Below, piece after piece: positions 8,325 through 17,104 of a stretch of 54,144 bases of DNA (the stretch's first letter is position 1; every line of letters starts with the position of its first letter). Under the pieces are notes generated by a model. It saw only the letters and a list, made by a program, of their open reading frames with translations. It ran no database searches and had not been told where the DNA came from. Origin of the DNA: Sphingomonas sp. (GTDB taxonomy: Bacteria > Pseudomonadota > Alphaproteobacteria > Sphingomonadales > Sphingomonadaceae); NCBI GenBank assembly GCA_025356055.1, contig JANXUU010000095.1, forward strand, positions 1 through 54,144, written 5' to 3'. The translations under genes and the position numbers were made by a program.

Positions 8325-10304
8325 ATGACTTCGGGGGATGACAGCAAGTTCGACTGGGGTCGCGGATGGGCCGCCGCAGGGGCGTTCGTCGCCGCTCTGA
8401 TCCTCATAACCATGGTCGTGCTGGTTGCCGTTTCCAATCAGGCGCGCGACACCGCGCTCGAGACCGAGCGCCACGCCTACGACGTTAACCTATTGACTCG
8501 CAACGTCGACGCCACCTTGCTCCGCTCACAGGCCGCGCTCGGCACTTTCGTACTCGACGAGCAGGCGCGGACCAGTGGCAACATCTACTACAGCCAGTGG
8601 CGGCTTGCCGGTGAGCAAATCGCCCAGCTTGACCGGCTGGTTACGCACGATGACGCGCAAAGCCGCCGGGTCGATCAACTCGAAAAGCTTTACGCCCAAC
8701 GCGGGATCGAATTAGCAACCGCCGCCCGCGCCGTATCGGGCAAGAATGGGACGACCGCGATTAACTTCTACTACGCGGCTACCCAGTCCCCGACTGGCCC
8801 TGCGCTCGCGGGCAAGCTGATGGAAATCGCCGACAGCGAGCGCGCCGCGCTGCAGCAGCGTATTGTCCAGACCCAGTTTTTCTCCGCTAGGGCAGACCGC
8901 CTGACCGATTATTTGAGCTGGCTTGGGGTGCTCGCCGGGATTGGCGGGATCGTACTCGGCGCGGTCGCAATCCAGGCGCTCCGCCAAAACGCTGCCGCGC
9001 GCCGGGAAGCCGACAGCGAATATGAGCGCTCTTCCGTGCTTGAACAGGCCGTCGCCGAACGCACCCGCGAACTGAGCCTCGCCAACGAGGCGCTCAAAGC
9101 CGAGGCGATCGAGCGCCAGTCGGCCGAGGCCCAACTCCGCCAAGTCCAGAAAATGGAAGCCGTCGGCCAACTGACCGGCGGAATCGCGCACGACTTTAAC
9201 AATATGCTCGCAGTCGTCGTCGGCGGAATCGACCTTGCCCGGCGCCGCCTCAACGGCCCGCGACGCGAGGTCATGGTTCACCTCACCAACGCGATGGAGG
9301 GCGCGGTGCGAGCCGCCGCGCTCACTCGCCGCCTGCTGTCTTTCGCCCGCTCTGAACCCTTGCTTCCCGAGCGGGTCGATACGTCGGCGCTCGTCGAAGG
9401 CATGTCCGACCTACTCGATCGCACACTTGGGGAGCGGGTCACCGTGCGCAACCATCTCTCGCCCGGCGCCTGGCCGACGTTTGTCGACCCGCATCAGCTC
9501 GAAAACGCAATCGTCAATCTCGCCGTCAACGCGCGCGACGCAATGGATGGAGTTGGAACGCTGGTGATCGAGACCGTCAACGTCACGCTCGGCGCCAACG
9601 CCGTCGGTGACATCCAGCCCGGCGATTATGTTCGCATTTCGGTTATCGATACCGGTACGGGCATGTCTCCCGAGACGATCGAGCGCGCGTTCGAGCCTTT
9701 CTTCACTACCAAGCCGGTCGGCAAGGGGACCGGGCTAGGGCTCAGCCAGATCTTCGGTTTCGCGCATCAGTCGGGCGGTGAGGTCGGCATCGAAAGCGAG
9801 CCCGGTCGCGGCACTTCCGTCTCGATCTATCTGCCCCGCACGGAAGTCGCAGCGACGATTCGGCTCCATCCCATGGCCCAGCGCGGCGAGGTCGAGGCGA
9901 CGGTTCCCGGCGCGCGCATCCTGCTGGTGGAGGACGACCCCCGCGTCCGATCGGCGACAATGGGCGCGCTTGAGGATCTCGATTACGAACCCATCGCCTG
10001 TTCAAGCGGGGCCGAGGCAATCAACCTGTTTGACGGGCAGATCTTCGACCTCGTCATCTCCGACGTGATCATGCCCGAGATGACCGGTCCGGAGCTCGTC
10101 CGCATCCTCAAGGCCAAGCGCGACGAGATCGCGATCCTGTTTGTCACCGGCTATGTCGGCGAGGGTGAAAGCGACGACCTCGCGGGCTACGAGTTGCTGC
10201 GCAAACCCTTTACCGTCAACGGGCTGGCGAACGCGGTTGTCGCGGCCCTTTCGCGAAGCTTCAACGAATCGCACCTGAGCGGAGGAGCCGCGGCAGCAGG
10301 CTGA
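8325..10304 (+). CDS. Hybrid sensor histidine kinase/response regulator
   Basis: 659 residues. Transmembrane helices at about 18-38 and 198-220 flank a periplasmic helical domain of about 160 residues of the CHASE3-like size. A coiled coil (about 225-275) leads to a HisKA region with H289 in [11 protein letters not shown], then an ATP-binding domain with N box ([10 protein letters not shown]), DTGTGM and GTGLGLSQ. The C-terminal receiver domain (about 525-645) has LVEDD and the phosphorylatable Asp in [11 protein letters not shown]. Signal and partner are unknown. It lies 53 bases after spt, so it may be co-transcribed with the sphingolipid genes. Its 3' end overlaps the convergent Tam41-like gene by 44 bases. 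Confidence 0.92.
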   Translation: MTSGDDSKFDWGRGWAAAGAFVAALILITMVVLVAVSNQARDTALETERHAYDVNLLTRNVDATLLRSQAALGTFVLDEQARTSGNIYYSQWRLAGEQIAQLDRLVTHDDAQSRRVDQLEKLYAQRGIELATAARAVSGKNGTTAINFYYAATQSPTGPALAGKLMEIADSERAALQQRIVQTQFFSARADRLTDYLSWLGVLAGIGGIVLGAVAIQALRQNAAARREADSEYERSSVLEQAVAERTRELSLANEALKAEAIERQSAEAQLRQVQKMEAVGQLTGGIAHDFNNMLAVVVGGIDLARRRLNGPRREVMVHLTNAMEGAVRAAALTRRLLSFARSEPLLPERVDTSALVEGMSDLLDRTLGERVTVRNHLSPGAWPTFVDPHQLENAIVNLAVNARDAMDGVGTLVIETVNVTLGANAVGDIQPGDYVRISVIDTGTGMSPETIERAFEPFFTTKPVGKGTGLGLSQIFGFAHQSGGEVGIESEPGRGTSVSIYLPRTEVAATIRLHPMAQRGEVEATVPGARILLVEDDPRVRSATMGALEDLDYEPIACSSGAEAINLFDGQIFDLVISDVIMPEMTGPELVRILKAKRDEIAILFVTGYVGEGESDDLAGYELLRKPFTVNGLANAVVAALSRSFNESHLSGGAAAAG

Positions 10305-11118
10305 TCGCGGCGAGCAAGGGATGGTTGCGCTGCCACGATGTCAATTCGATTTTCGTCCCCGCGTGGCGGTTGATCTTCCACACGATATACTCGACCCCGC
10401 CGGCGTAGGTAGCGCTCGCCTTGGCGAGCCGAATGACCGAAAGCGCCTTGCCCTCTATACGGCGCCGGCCCCAGCCGCTGCGGGTGGGCGTCGCGGCGGC
10501 CAGCGCTGGGCCGGTGAATGCGCGATACCGCTCGGGGTCGGCATCGACCACGGAATTGCTGCGCGCCTTGCGCTCCGCGCGAAGCTCGGCCGAGTAGGTC
10601 AGCGCGAACGACTGGCGCCAGATGTCGATCTCATCGCTGACTGACCGGACGTAGGGCATCGCCGTGCCGAGCAGCGTCGGGGCCGCCCGGGCGACCGCCG
10701 CGATCGCCTTGGCGCGCGCCGCGTCGTTGCTCGCCCAGACCAGCCGTGACGGTTGAGCAAAGCGCGCCCATACCGAGACGTTGCGCGTTTCCGGGCCGTT
10801 GAGCCGATGAAAGTCAGCCTCGCTCAGCACGGCATATTTGGCGGCTAGGCCACCATGCTCGAAGGGGAAGACGTTGGGCGGGACGAGCTTGTTCGCGGTC
10901 GCCAGCCAGCGCTTTGGATAAGCAGCGCGATAGTCAGATACGATCAGGTAGAAATCGAGCATCAGCCCGTCGAGCTGAACCTCGCGCAAGCACGATCCAT
11001 AGAATAGCACCGCTCGGCTCGCCGCGCCATGCTTCGCCGCGATTGCCCTTGCCATCGCATCGACTCTTGGATCGACCGGTACCGCCAGCTCGGCACGGAC
11101 CAGCTGGTCGAGCGTCAT
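10261..11118 (-). CDS. Tam41-like nucleotidyltransferase (candidate CDP-lipid synthase)
   Basis: 285 residues. LFYGSCLREVQLDGLMLDFY places G41-S42 and D50/D55 in a nucleotidyltransferase-fold arrangement. A later segment, GGLAAKYAVLSEADFHRL followed by VWARFAQPSRLVW, resembles the KYGVVS...L..W...AGRLQKPV pattern of Tam41, which makes CDP-diacylglycerol from phosphatidate and CTP in mitochondria; bacterial homologues exist. It has no membrane segment of the CdsA type. It begins 4 bases after the lipid kinase stop, so the two are an operon that would make a lipid phosphate and then activate it. The substrate (phosphatidate or ceramide phosphate) is not determined. Family assignment is from motif reading only. 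Confidence 0.6.
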   Translation of the reverse strand: MTLDQLVRAELAVPVDPRVDAMARAIAAKHGAASRAVLFYGSCLREVQLDGLMLDFYLIVSDYRAAYPKRWLATANKLVPPNVFPFEHGGLAAKYAVLSEADFHRLNGPETRNVSVWARFAQPSRLVWASNDAARAKAIAAVARAAPTLLGTAMPYVRSVSDEIDIWRQSFALTYSAELRAERKARSNSVVDADPERYRAFTGPALAAATPTRSGWGRRRIEGKALSVIRLAKASATYAGGVEYIVWKINRHAGTKIELTSWQRNHPLLAAISLLPRLLRSGAIR

Positions 11119-11122
11119 GGGT

Positions 11123-12097
11123 TCAGGCAGCGAGGCGGACGAACGACAGCGGCGCGGCCGTGGTCAACCGGATCGGCTGGCCAATCTCCGCGCGGAAGGT
11201 CTCGCCGTCGAGGATGACGTCAGAGGCATGGCCTTCGATCGAAATCTCGTCGGCACCCTCGAGGTGAACACCCGCCATCTTGGTGCGGCCCAGCTTGCCG
11301 AACAGGCTCATGGTGAAGGCGCGAAGGAGGAGGAATGGACGTTGCTCGACCGCGATCAGGCGCAACCGCCCTTGCGATTGGCCACCAAGGTCATTGGTCA
11401 ACAACAATTTCTCGAGCGTTGTGACTAGCAATAGCGCAAACTTGCCCGAAATTTTGCCGTCACGGCGCACCAGGACCTTGAGCGGGGTCGGCGCGGGCGG
11501 AAGAAAACTCATTTTCAGCCCCGACAGCTGACGGAACATCAGGGCCAGCGCGGCCAACACGTGGCTGACCCCGTTGGGCAGGCCGAGCGGGTAAATCTTG
11601 TGCCTGCAATAGAGCATTGTGTCGGCCAGCCCGGCGCCGCCGAGGAACATGCCGATCACCGGTTTGCCCCCGCTGGCCCCATGGCGAAGCGCAATCAACT
11701 CGCGGGCGACGAGGTGAGAGGCGAGATCGCCCTGCGCGAGATTAACGAGCTGCTCGAGCGATTCGAGCACGTCACCATGCGCGCCGAGGTCGAGGGCGAT
11801 GAGATTAGTCTTGCCGTTGGGCAGCACCGCGACCGGCGGCGGGGAATCGCCGAAGTGGCCGCCGTTGTAGAGCTCGGTCAGCGCCGCCTGGACCGTCCCG
11901 TCGCCTCCGTTGATGACCAGCACCGCTGGCTTCACCTGCGCGATGGTGCGCAGCGCCTCGCCGATCTGCCCGACCGCCTCGACCTCATAATGAAAAATGT
12001 CCGGATGCTCGGCGCAATAGGCGCGCACCCGCGGTAGCTGCGCGACATTGCCGGTCGACTTGGGGTTCGACAGCAAGGCGATGCGCGCGCGGCCCAT
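11123..12097 (-). CDS. Diacylglycerol kinase-family lipid kinase
   Basis: 324 residues with the DAGK catalytic domain: the nucleotide-binding GGDGT at 64-68, NPKSTGN near the N-terminus and LPNGKTNLIALDLGA at about 110-124 (the usual GTxNxxA loop is changed to GKTNLIA). These soluble enzymes phosphorylate diacylglycerol, sphingoid bases or ceramide. In Caulobacter a member of this family, CpgB, is a ceramide kinase. The proximity to serine palmitoyltransferase makes a sphingolipid substrate plausible, but that is inference. Upstream on the other strand, 220 bases away, is lptF. Confidence 0.85.
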   Translation of the reverse strand: MGRARIALLSNPKSTGNVAQLPRVRAYCAEHPDIFHYEVEAVGQIGEALRTIAQVKPAVLVINGGDGTVQAALTELYNGGHFGDSPPPVAVLPNGKTNLIALDLGAHGDVLESLEQLVNLAQGDLASHLVARELIALRHGASGGKPVIGMFLGGAGLADTMLYCRHKIYPLGLPNGVSHVLAALALMFRQLSGLKMSFLPPAPTPLKVLVRRDGKISGKFALLLVTTLEKLLLTNDLGGQSQGRLRLIAVEQRPFLLLRAFTMSLFGKLGRTKMAGVHLEGADEISIEGHASDVILDGETFRAEIGQPIRLTTAAPLSFVRLAA

Positions 12098-12317
12098 CAG
12101 CCCGAGATCCTCATCAACACCGCGCAGCCGTCCGCTCTCGCCGTGGAGGCGGGCGGCAGGCTCGGCAGGACAGCGACGAATTTCCGCATGATTTTCCGGA
12201 CGGCTTCGCTATGGACGGGAACGGCCCGCCCAAGCGCGGGGACAGACCCGTTCGATAATCGAATGGCCGGGCTTTGCGGCCAAATCATGGTGTGAGGACG
12301 ACCTAATCTTGCCGGCG

Positions 12318-13526
12318 ATGATTGACCGTTACCTCGCCCGCAGCATCGCGGTCCCGCTGGTCGGCACGCTGATCATCGCGTCTATGCTGTTCGTGCTCGA
12401 CAAAATGCTGAAATTGTTCAGCTTTGTCATCGACGCTGGCGGCCCGGTGCGGATCGTGTTCCAGATGCTGGCAAATCTGCTCCCGGAATATTTTGCCCTT
12501 GGCATCCCGATCGGCCTCCTCTTGGGCATCCTCATTGCCTTCCGCAAGTTGGCAACCTCATCCGAACTGGATGCGCTTCGTGGCATTGGCGTTAGCTTCG
12601 GTCGGATGCTGCGCGTGCCCTATTTCTACGCCATCGTGCTGACCCTGCTGAACCTTGGCATCGTCGGCTATATCGAGCCGTGGGCGCGTTATCGTTATGA
12701 ACGGCTTCGCTTCGACCTCACCTCGGGCGCGCTCGGCGCGGCCATCAAAGTCGGCGAATTCAACCATCTTGGCAAACGCATGACGATGCGCGTCGAGAGC
12801 AGCGAGAAGGATGGCACCCGTTTGCGCGGCATTTTCCTGCAGGTCGACGAGAAGCCCGGCTCGATAGTTTCCGCAACTGCGGAGGAAGGGCGCTTCCTCG
12901 CCACCGATGACCCCAACACGATCCTCTTCCGCCTCAAAAAAGGCCGGTTGATTCAGCAGATGGACAAGTTCGCGACTCCGCGAAGCCTTGCCTTCGACAG
13001 TTACGACCTGCCGATCAACCTCCCCGCATTGGAGAAATTCCGCGGCCGCGGCCAGAATGAGGACGAACTCACGCTGATCGAGGTATTCCGACGCGGCTAC
13101 GCCCAGCGGCACTCCACCGACGATCGCAACCGTGCTCAGGCCAACACCAATTACCGACTCGTCGAGGCACTGATGATGCTAATGCTGCCGCTGCTGGCGG
13201 TCGCTCTCGCAGTGCCGCCCAAGCGAAGCACCTCGTCGCTCGGTATCTTCGTGGCAATCGTGATGGTCGTGACCTATCACAAGATCAACCAGTACGGCGA
13301 GCAAATGGGCGCGCAGGGTCGGCTCGATCCGCTGCTGGCGCTGTGGGGGCCGTTCCTGCTGCTGATGGCGCTGATCGGCTGGATGTACCACGTCGTCGCC
13401 CACCGCCCCGGTGGCCAGCCAATCGGCGCGCTGGAACGGTTCTTCGCCAAAATCGGAAAGTGGGTGAAGCGGCTGCTCAAGCGGCGCGATCGCGGCCTCG
13501 CCAAGGCCGAGAGGCCGGCCCAATGA
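12318..13526 (+). CDS. lptF: LPS export permease LptF
   Basis: Inner-membrane permease subunit of the LptB2FG transporter, which extracts lipopolysaccharide from the inner membrane. About 402 residues in the LptF/LptG (YjgP/YjgQ) family: N-terminal helices (MIDRYLARSIAVPLVGTL, two more to residue about 120), a periplasmic beta-jellyroll region, and three C-terminal helices. The ATG at 12318 gives the family-typical N-terminus MIDRYLAR; a TTG at 12309 with GAGG 11 bases upstream is an alternative. The stop overlaps the lptG start (ATGA). In sphingomonads that contain glycosphingolipids in the outer membrane, the cargo might not be classical LPS; this is inference. Confidence 0.92.
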   Translation: MIDRYLARSIAVPLVGTLIIASMLFVLDKMLKLFSFVIDAGGPVRIVFQMLANLLPEYFALGIPIGLLLGILIAFRKLATSSELDALRGIGVSFGRMLRVPYFYAIVLTLLNLGIVGYIEPWARYRYERLRFDLTSGALGAAIKVGEFNHLGKRMTMRVESSEKDGTRLRGIFLQVDEKPGSIVSATAEEGRFLATDDPNTILFRLKKGRLIQQMDKFATPRSLAFDSYDLPINLPALEKFRGRGQNEDELTLIEVFRRGYAQRHSTDDRNRAQANTNYRLVEALMMLMLPLLAVALAVPPKRSTSSLGIFVAIVMVVTYHKINQYGEQMGAQGRLDPLLALWGPFLLLMALIGWMYHVVAHRPGGQPIGALERFFAKIGKWVKRLLKRRDRGLAKAERPAQ

Positions 13527-14635
13527 TCAATTTCGACTTCATGCCGTCGGGCAACATCGCGCGTTACACCATGCGACTGTTTATCACCCGCACGCTGGCC
13601 GTGCTGGTGAGCCTGGTGCTCATCCTGATGACGCTCGACCTGCTTGGCGAGAGCGGCAAGATTCTCGCCGTACCAGGTAATGGTCAGGCCGAACTGGGGC
13701 ATTATGTCGTGCTTCGCCTGCCGCTGCTTATCTCGCGCTTCCTTCCCTTCTCGGCGCTGCTCGGAACGCTGATCGCCTTTGCCGGTCTGAATCAGCACAG
13801 TGAAGTCATCGCGATGAAGGCGGCAGGGATTTCAGCACACCAGATCCTTGCCCCGCTGATCGTCGCCAGCAGCATTCTTGCGCTGGTCACGTTCGCCTTC
13901 AACGAAACCGTCGTTGTTCATTCCGCGCGCACGGTGAACGCGTGGAGCGACGCGGACTATCACACTGTCCCGGCCGAAAGCGATATCCTGTCGAACGTGT
14001 GGGTCCTCGATGGGACAAACCTCGTCCGCGCCCGACACGTCGGCGGCAGCGGACGTCAGCTACACCTCGAACGGACCACCATTTACGAGCGCGACCGCGG
14101 CACATTGCAGCGTGTCATCGACGTCGCCCGTGCCGACCAGCTGCCCGGCGGTGGCGCGACGCAGGGCTGGCTGCTGCAAGGGCTGACCAGCTACGACGCG
14201 GCCCAAGGCGTGGTTAGCCACTCCGACCACGCGATCGGCCTGAAAGGCATCGACCCGCTGCGCTTCACGCTCGCGAAGGTCGATCCGACCGAACTGGATT
14301 ATTGGCAGCTCAAGCGTTCGATCGCCGAACTGGAGACCGCTGGCCGTCAAACCGACGAGGCGCGTGCCGGCCTGTGGCACAAGCTCGCCGCGCCCGCATC
14401 GACCATGTTAATGCCGCTGCTCGCCGCGATCGCTGCCTTCGGGCTCGCCCGCTCGAGGCAGGTGCTGCTGCGCGCGAGTGTCGGCATGGCGCTCGGCTTC
14501 AGTTATTTTGTGATCGACAACTTCAGTCTGTCGATGGGCAATGTAGGCATCTATCCGCCATTTCTCGCGGCCTGGGCGCCAGTTTTGCTGTTCTTCCTCA
14601 TCGGCGAGACCGTCCTCATCCGCAGCGAGGAATGA
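13523..14635 (+). CDS. lptG: LPS export permease LptG
   Basis: Second permease subunit of the Lpt transporter, 370 residues, same family and topology as LptF. The ATG at 13523 overlaps the lptF stop. The N-terminal helix follows MRLFITRTLAVLVSLVLILM; the third helix region LLISRFLPFSALLGTLIAFAGLNQHSEV carries the family-typical polar end. C-terminal helices occupy about 290-365. It ends 8 bases from the convergent desaturase gene. Confidence 0.92.
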   Translation: MINFDFMPSGNIARYTMRLFITRTLAVLVSLVLILMTLDLLGESGKILAVPGNGQAELGHYVVLRLPLLISRFLPFSALLGTLIAFAGLNQHSEVIAMKAAGISAHQILAPLIVASSILALVTFAFNETVVVHSARTVNAWSDADYHTVPAESDILSNVWVLDGTNLVRARHVGGSGRQLHLERTTIYERDRGTLQRVIDVARADQLPGGGATQGWLLQGLTSYDAAQGVVSHSDHAIGLKGIDPLRFTLAKVDPTELDYWQLKRSIAELETAGRQTDEARAGLWHKLAAPASTMLMPLLAAIAAFGLARSRQVLLRASVGMALGFSYFVIDNFSLSMGNVGIYPPFLAAWAPVLLFFLIGETVLIRSEE

Positions 14636-14643
14636 TCCGAACC

Positions 14644-15744
14644 CTAGCGCGCAGCCCCGCGTCGCCACGAGCTCGCGGCGAGCCGACCAATCAGCGGACG
14701 CAGCCCGCGATGGCTCGACGCGTGGTAGACACTATCTTCGCCAAGCTCGTTGCATAGACGACGATGTGCCTTGCCGAGCGCGTGGTAAGGAACGCTCGGA
14801 AGCAGATGATGGAGTCCGTGGTAGCGCAAGCCCACCGGCGCCCATAGCTCGGGCAGCGAACCCGGTGGGGGCACGTTGACGCTGTCGAGATATTGCGCGG
14901 TGACGCTCATCGCATCACCCTCATTCTCCCACAGATGCGCGACTAGCGTGCGAACCTGGTTGAGCAGCATTACGCCTGACGCAACGGCGAGGAAGATCGC
15001 AAACAGCCGCAGCGGGATGGCACCGGAGACGACCAGCGCAACAAGGCTGATCGCCCACAGGCTTGCGGCCCCTTCCTGCCAACGCCAATGGTCGGCGAGG
15101 ACGCCTTCGGCCGGGCGGCGGCGGAATTCGGGGTTGATCTGCAGCCCCGAGAAACGCTCGACGACGACCGTCCGCAACCGCTTCGACAGCAGCGACAGTG
15201 GAGCCACCACGGCAAAGCGGAAGATCAGTGCGACGGGCGCAAGGATCGACGCGACGACGAACAGGGGCAACGTCCATGGCCGCATCAGCGCCAGCGGGAG
15301 ATATTCGGGATCCTCGACCGTGCCATAGCGCGTCTTGGCGTGATGGAGCGTGTGCACGCCCTCATAAAGGAAGCTCGGCACCAGCAGCGGCACGCCGACG
15401 ATCGCATTCCAGCCCAGTCGAAAACCGGGGACCGCATTCGGGCGGAGATGGGTGAGCTCGTGGATGAAGCTACCCGCGCGATAGAGGGCGAGGATCGACA
15501 CAATCCCCGTAAGGATCGCAATCGGCGTCGAGTGAAGCGTCATCGCCCCAGCCAGCGCGACATAGCCAAGCGTCGCCGACCCGAGCATGTCAGCCCAGTA
15601 TATCCGCGGATTCGCTGTGCTGTGGTCGCGAGTCACGTTGGCAGCGGCGCGGAGTAGCGCCTTGTCATCGGCACGCCCCGACGAACGCTGCGGCGAAGGC
15701 GCGGGATGCGCGTTGTCGCGCTCAAGGGAAGTCATCTGGTTCAT
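14644..15744 (-). CDS. Membrane fatty acid desaturase
   Basis: 366 residues in the membrane FA_desaturase family, which uses a di-iron centre held by histidine boxes. Visible boxes: HELTH (about residue 97), HTLHH (about 133) and HGLHH (about 317). Four or more hydrophobic helices surround them. Substrate (acyl-lipid, carotenoid or sphingoid base) cannot be told from the sequence. Start chosen at the ATG at 15744 (MNQMTSLERD); the ATG at 15735 is also possible. Convergent with lptG, and 71 bases downstream of the DUF445 gene. Confidence 0.85.
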   Translation of the reverse strand: MNQMTSLERDNAHPAPSPQRSSGRADDKALLRAAANVTRDHSTANPRIYWADMLGSATLGYVALAGAMTLHSTPIAILTGIVSILALYRAGSFIHELTHLRPNAVPGFRLGWNAIVGVPLLVPSFLYEGVHTLHHAKTRYGTVEDPEYLPLALMRPWTLPLFVVASILAPVALIFRFAVVAPLSLLSKRLRTVVVERFSGLQINPEFRRRPAEGVLADHWRWQEGAASLWAISLVALVVSGAIPLRLFAIFLAVASGVMLLNQVRTLVAHLWENEGDAMSVTAQYLDSVNVPPPGSLPELWAPVGLRYHGLHHLLPSVPYHALGKAHRRLCNELGEDSVYHASSHRGLRPLIGRLAASSWRRGAAR

Positions 15745-15815
15745 CGATTGTGCCAAGTGCCGCAAGATAGTGGCGCCATCATGGCGTTGCAATGAACGGT
15801 CGCAGCGTTCCGACG

Positions 15816-17072
15816 CTACAATCGGTCCAACAAGTGAAGCACTAGTCCCACCAGCCCCCCGACCAGCGTCCCGTTGATGCGAATATATTGTAGGTCGCGC
15901 CCGACCGCGCCCTCGAGCCGGTCGGTGACCGTGCGTGCATCCCACCCGCGCACCGTCTCGCTGACCAGCTTGACGATCGAACCGCCATAACTTGCCGCCA
16001 TGCCCGCGACCGCCCGCCTCGCGAATTGGTTGATCGAGCGCCGCATCCCGGGATCGCGCTCCAGGCTCTGGCCCATCGAGCGGAGCACCTCGCCCATCTT
16101 CCCAGCCATCGCCGCATCGGGATTGCGCGCCGCACTGATGATCGCCGCCCGTCCCTTCTGCCACATCGTGTCAATCCACAGACCGACCGAGCGATTGGCA
16201 AGGAGATCATCTTTCATCGTCTCGACCCGGGCGCGGGTATCGGCGTTGGTCTGGAGGTCGTTGGCGAGCTGGACCAGCGCCGCCTCGACCCTGACCCGCA
16301 CCGGGTGCGCCGGATCGGTGCCCATCTCGATCGTTAGTTTCTTGAGCCCATCGACGATCGAGTCGGCGATGCGGCCGTCGATCCCGGCCAGCTTGAGCAC
16401 CCAATTGGCCCGCTTGTGGACCATCTCGCGGATGAGTTCCTCGTTGGCGTCGAGCGCGCGCGCCATCCAGCGGATCGCAGCTTCAAGCAACGGCACGTGA
16501 CGGTCCTCGTTGATCGCGCTCGCCAGCGCATGGCCGAGCAGCGGCGCAACCTCCATTTTCTTGAGTCGCGCCGAGATTGCACCCTTGACCAGCCCGCCCA
16601 GTCGCTCGTCGTCGAGGCTCTCGGCCAAATCCCCAATGAGCCGCGACGCCCCGCGCCGAATCCGCGTCTCCTGCCCCTGCGGCGCCTGGAGGAACCGCCC
16701 CGCCGCCCCAGCAAGGTCAATATTCCGCATCCGCCGCGCCACCACCGGCGCGATCAGGAAATTCTCCTTCAGGAAATTGGCCAGCGCCTCGCCGATGCGA
16801 TCCTTGTTGCGCGGGATGATCGCGGTGTGCGGGATCGGCAGGCCCAGTGGATGACGGAACAGCGCGGTAACCGCGAACCAGTCGGCCATCCCGCCGACCA
16901 TTCCGGCCTCGGCGAACGCCTTGACCCAAGACGCGGCGGGATAGGCGTGCTCAACTGCGCGAGCCGCGACGAACAGCAGGGCCATCACCACCAGCAGGCC
17001 AGTCGCAACGACCTTCATCCCCGCCGCGCCGGGCTGGGCGGGGTTGAAGCGGGACAAGGGACGCCGGGTCAT
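15816..17072 (-). CDS. DUF445 domain protein (YjiN-like)
   Basis: 418 residues. An N-terminal membrane helix (about 20-40) is followed by the DUF445 start signature VGGMADWFAVTALFRHPLG (about 59-77) and IPHTAIIPRNKDRIG; the C-terminus ends in another hydrophobic segment (VGGLVGLVLHLLDRL). The middle is long, helical and charged. The family is widespread in bacteria and has no settled function. It lies between the RND pump genes and the desaturase on the same strand, with 32 and 71-base gaps, so a common transcript is possible. Confidence 0.88.
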   Translation of the reverse strand: MTRRPLSRFNPAQPGAAGMKVVATGLLVVMALLFVAARAVEHAYPAASWVKAFAEAGMVGGMADWFAVTALFRHPLGLPIPHTAIIPRNKDRIGEALANFLKENFLIAPVVARRMRNIDLAGAAGRFLQAPQGQETRIRRGASRLIGDLAESLDDERLGGLVKGAISARLKKMEVAPLLGHALASAINEDRHVPLLEAAIRWMARALDANEELIREMVHKRANWVLKLAGIDGRIADSIVDGLKKLTIEMGTDPAHPVRVRVEAALVQLANDLQTNADTRARVETMKDDLLANRSVGLWIDTMWQKGRAAIISAARNPDAAMAGKMGEVLRSMGQSLERDPGMRRSINQFARRAVAGMAASYGGSIVKLVSETVRGWDARTVTDRLEGAVGRDLQYIRINGTLVGGLVGLVLHLLDRL

Positions 17073-17104
17073 CGGGCTCTTCTAGGGGAGCAATTGCGCG
17101 CTTG

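Noticed and set aside
12098-12317. Small frame upstream of the lipid kinase (63 codons, minus strand)
   Set aside because: It overlaps the kinase start, has no conserved look, and fills what should be the divergent promoter region with lptF.
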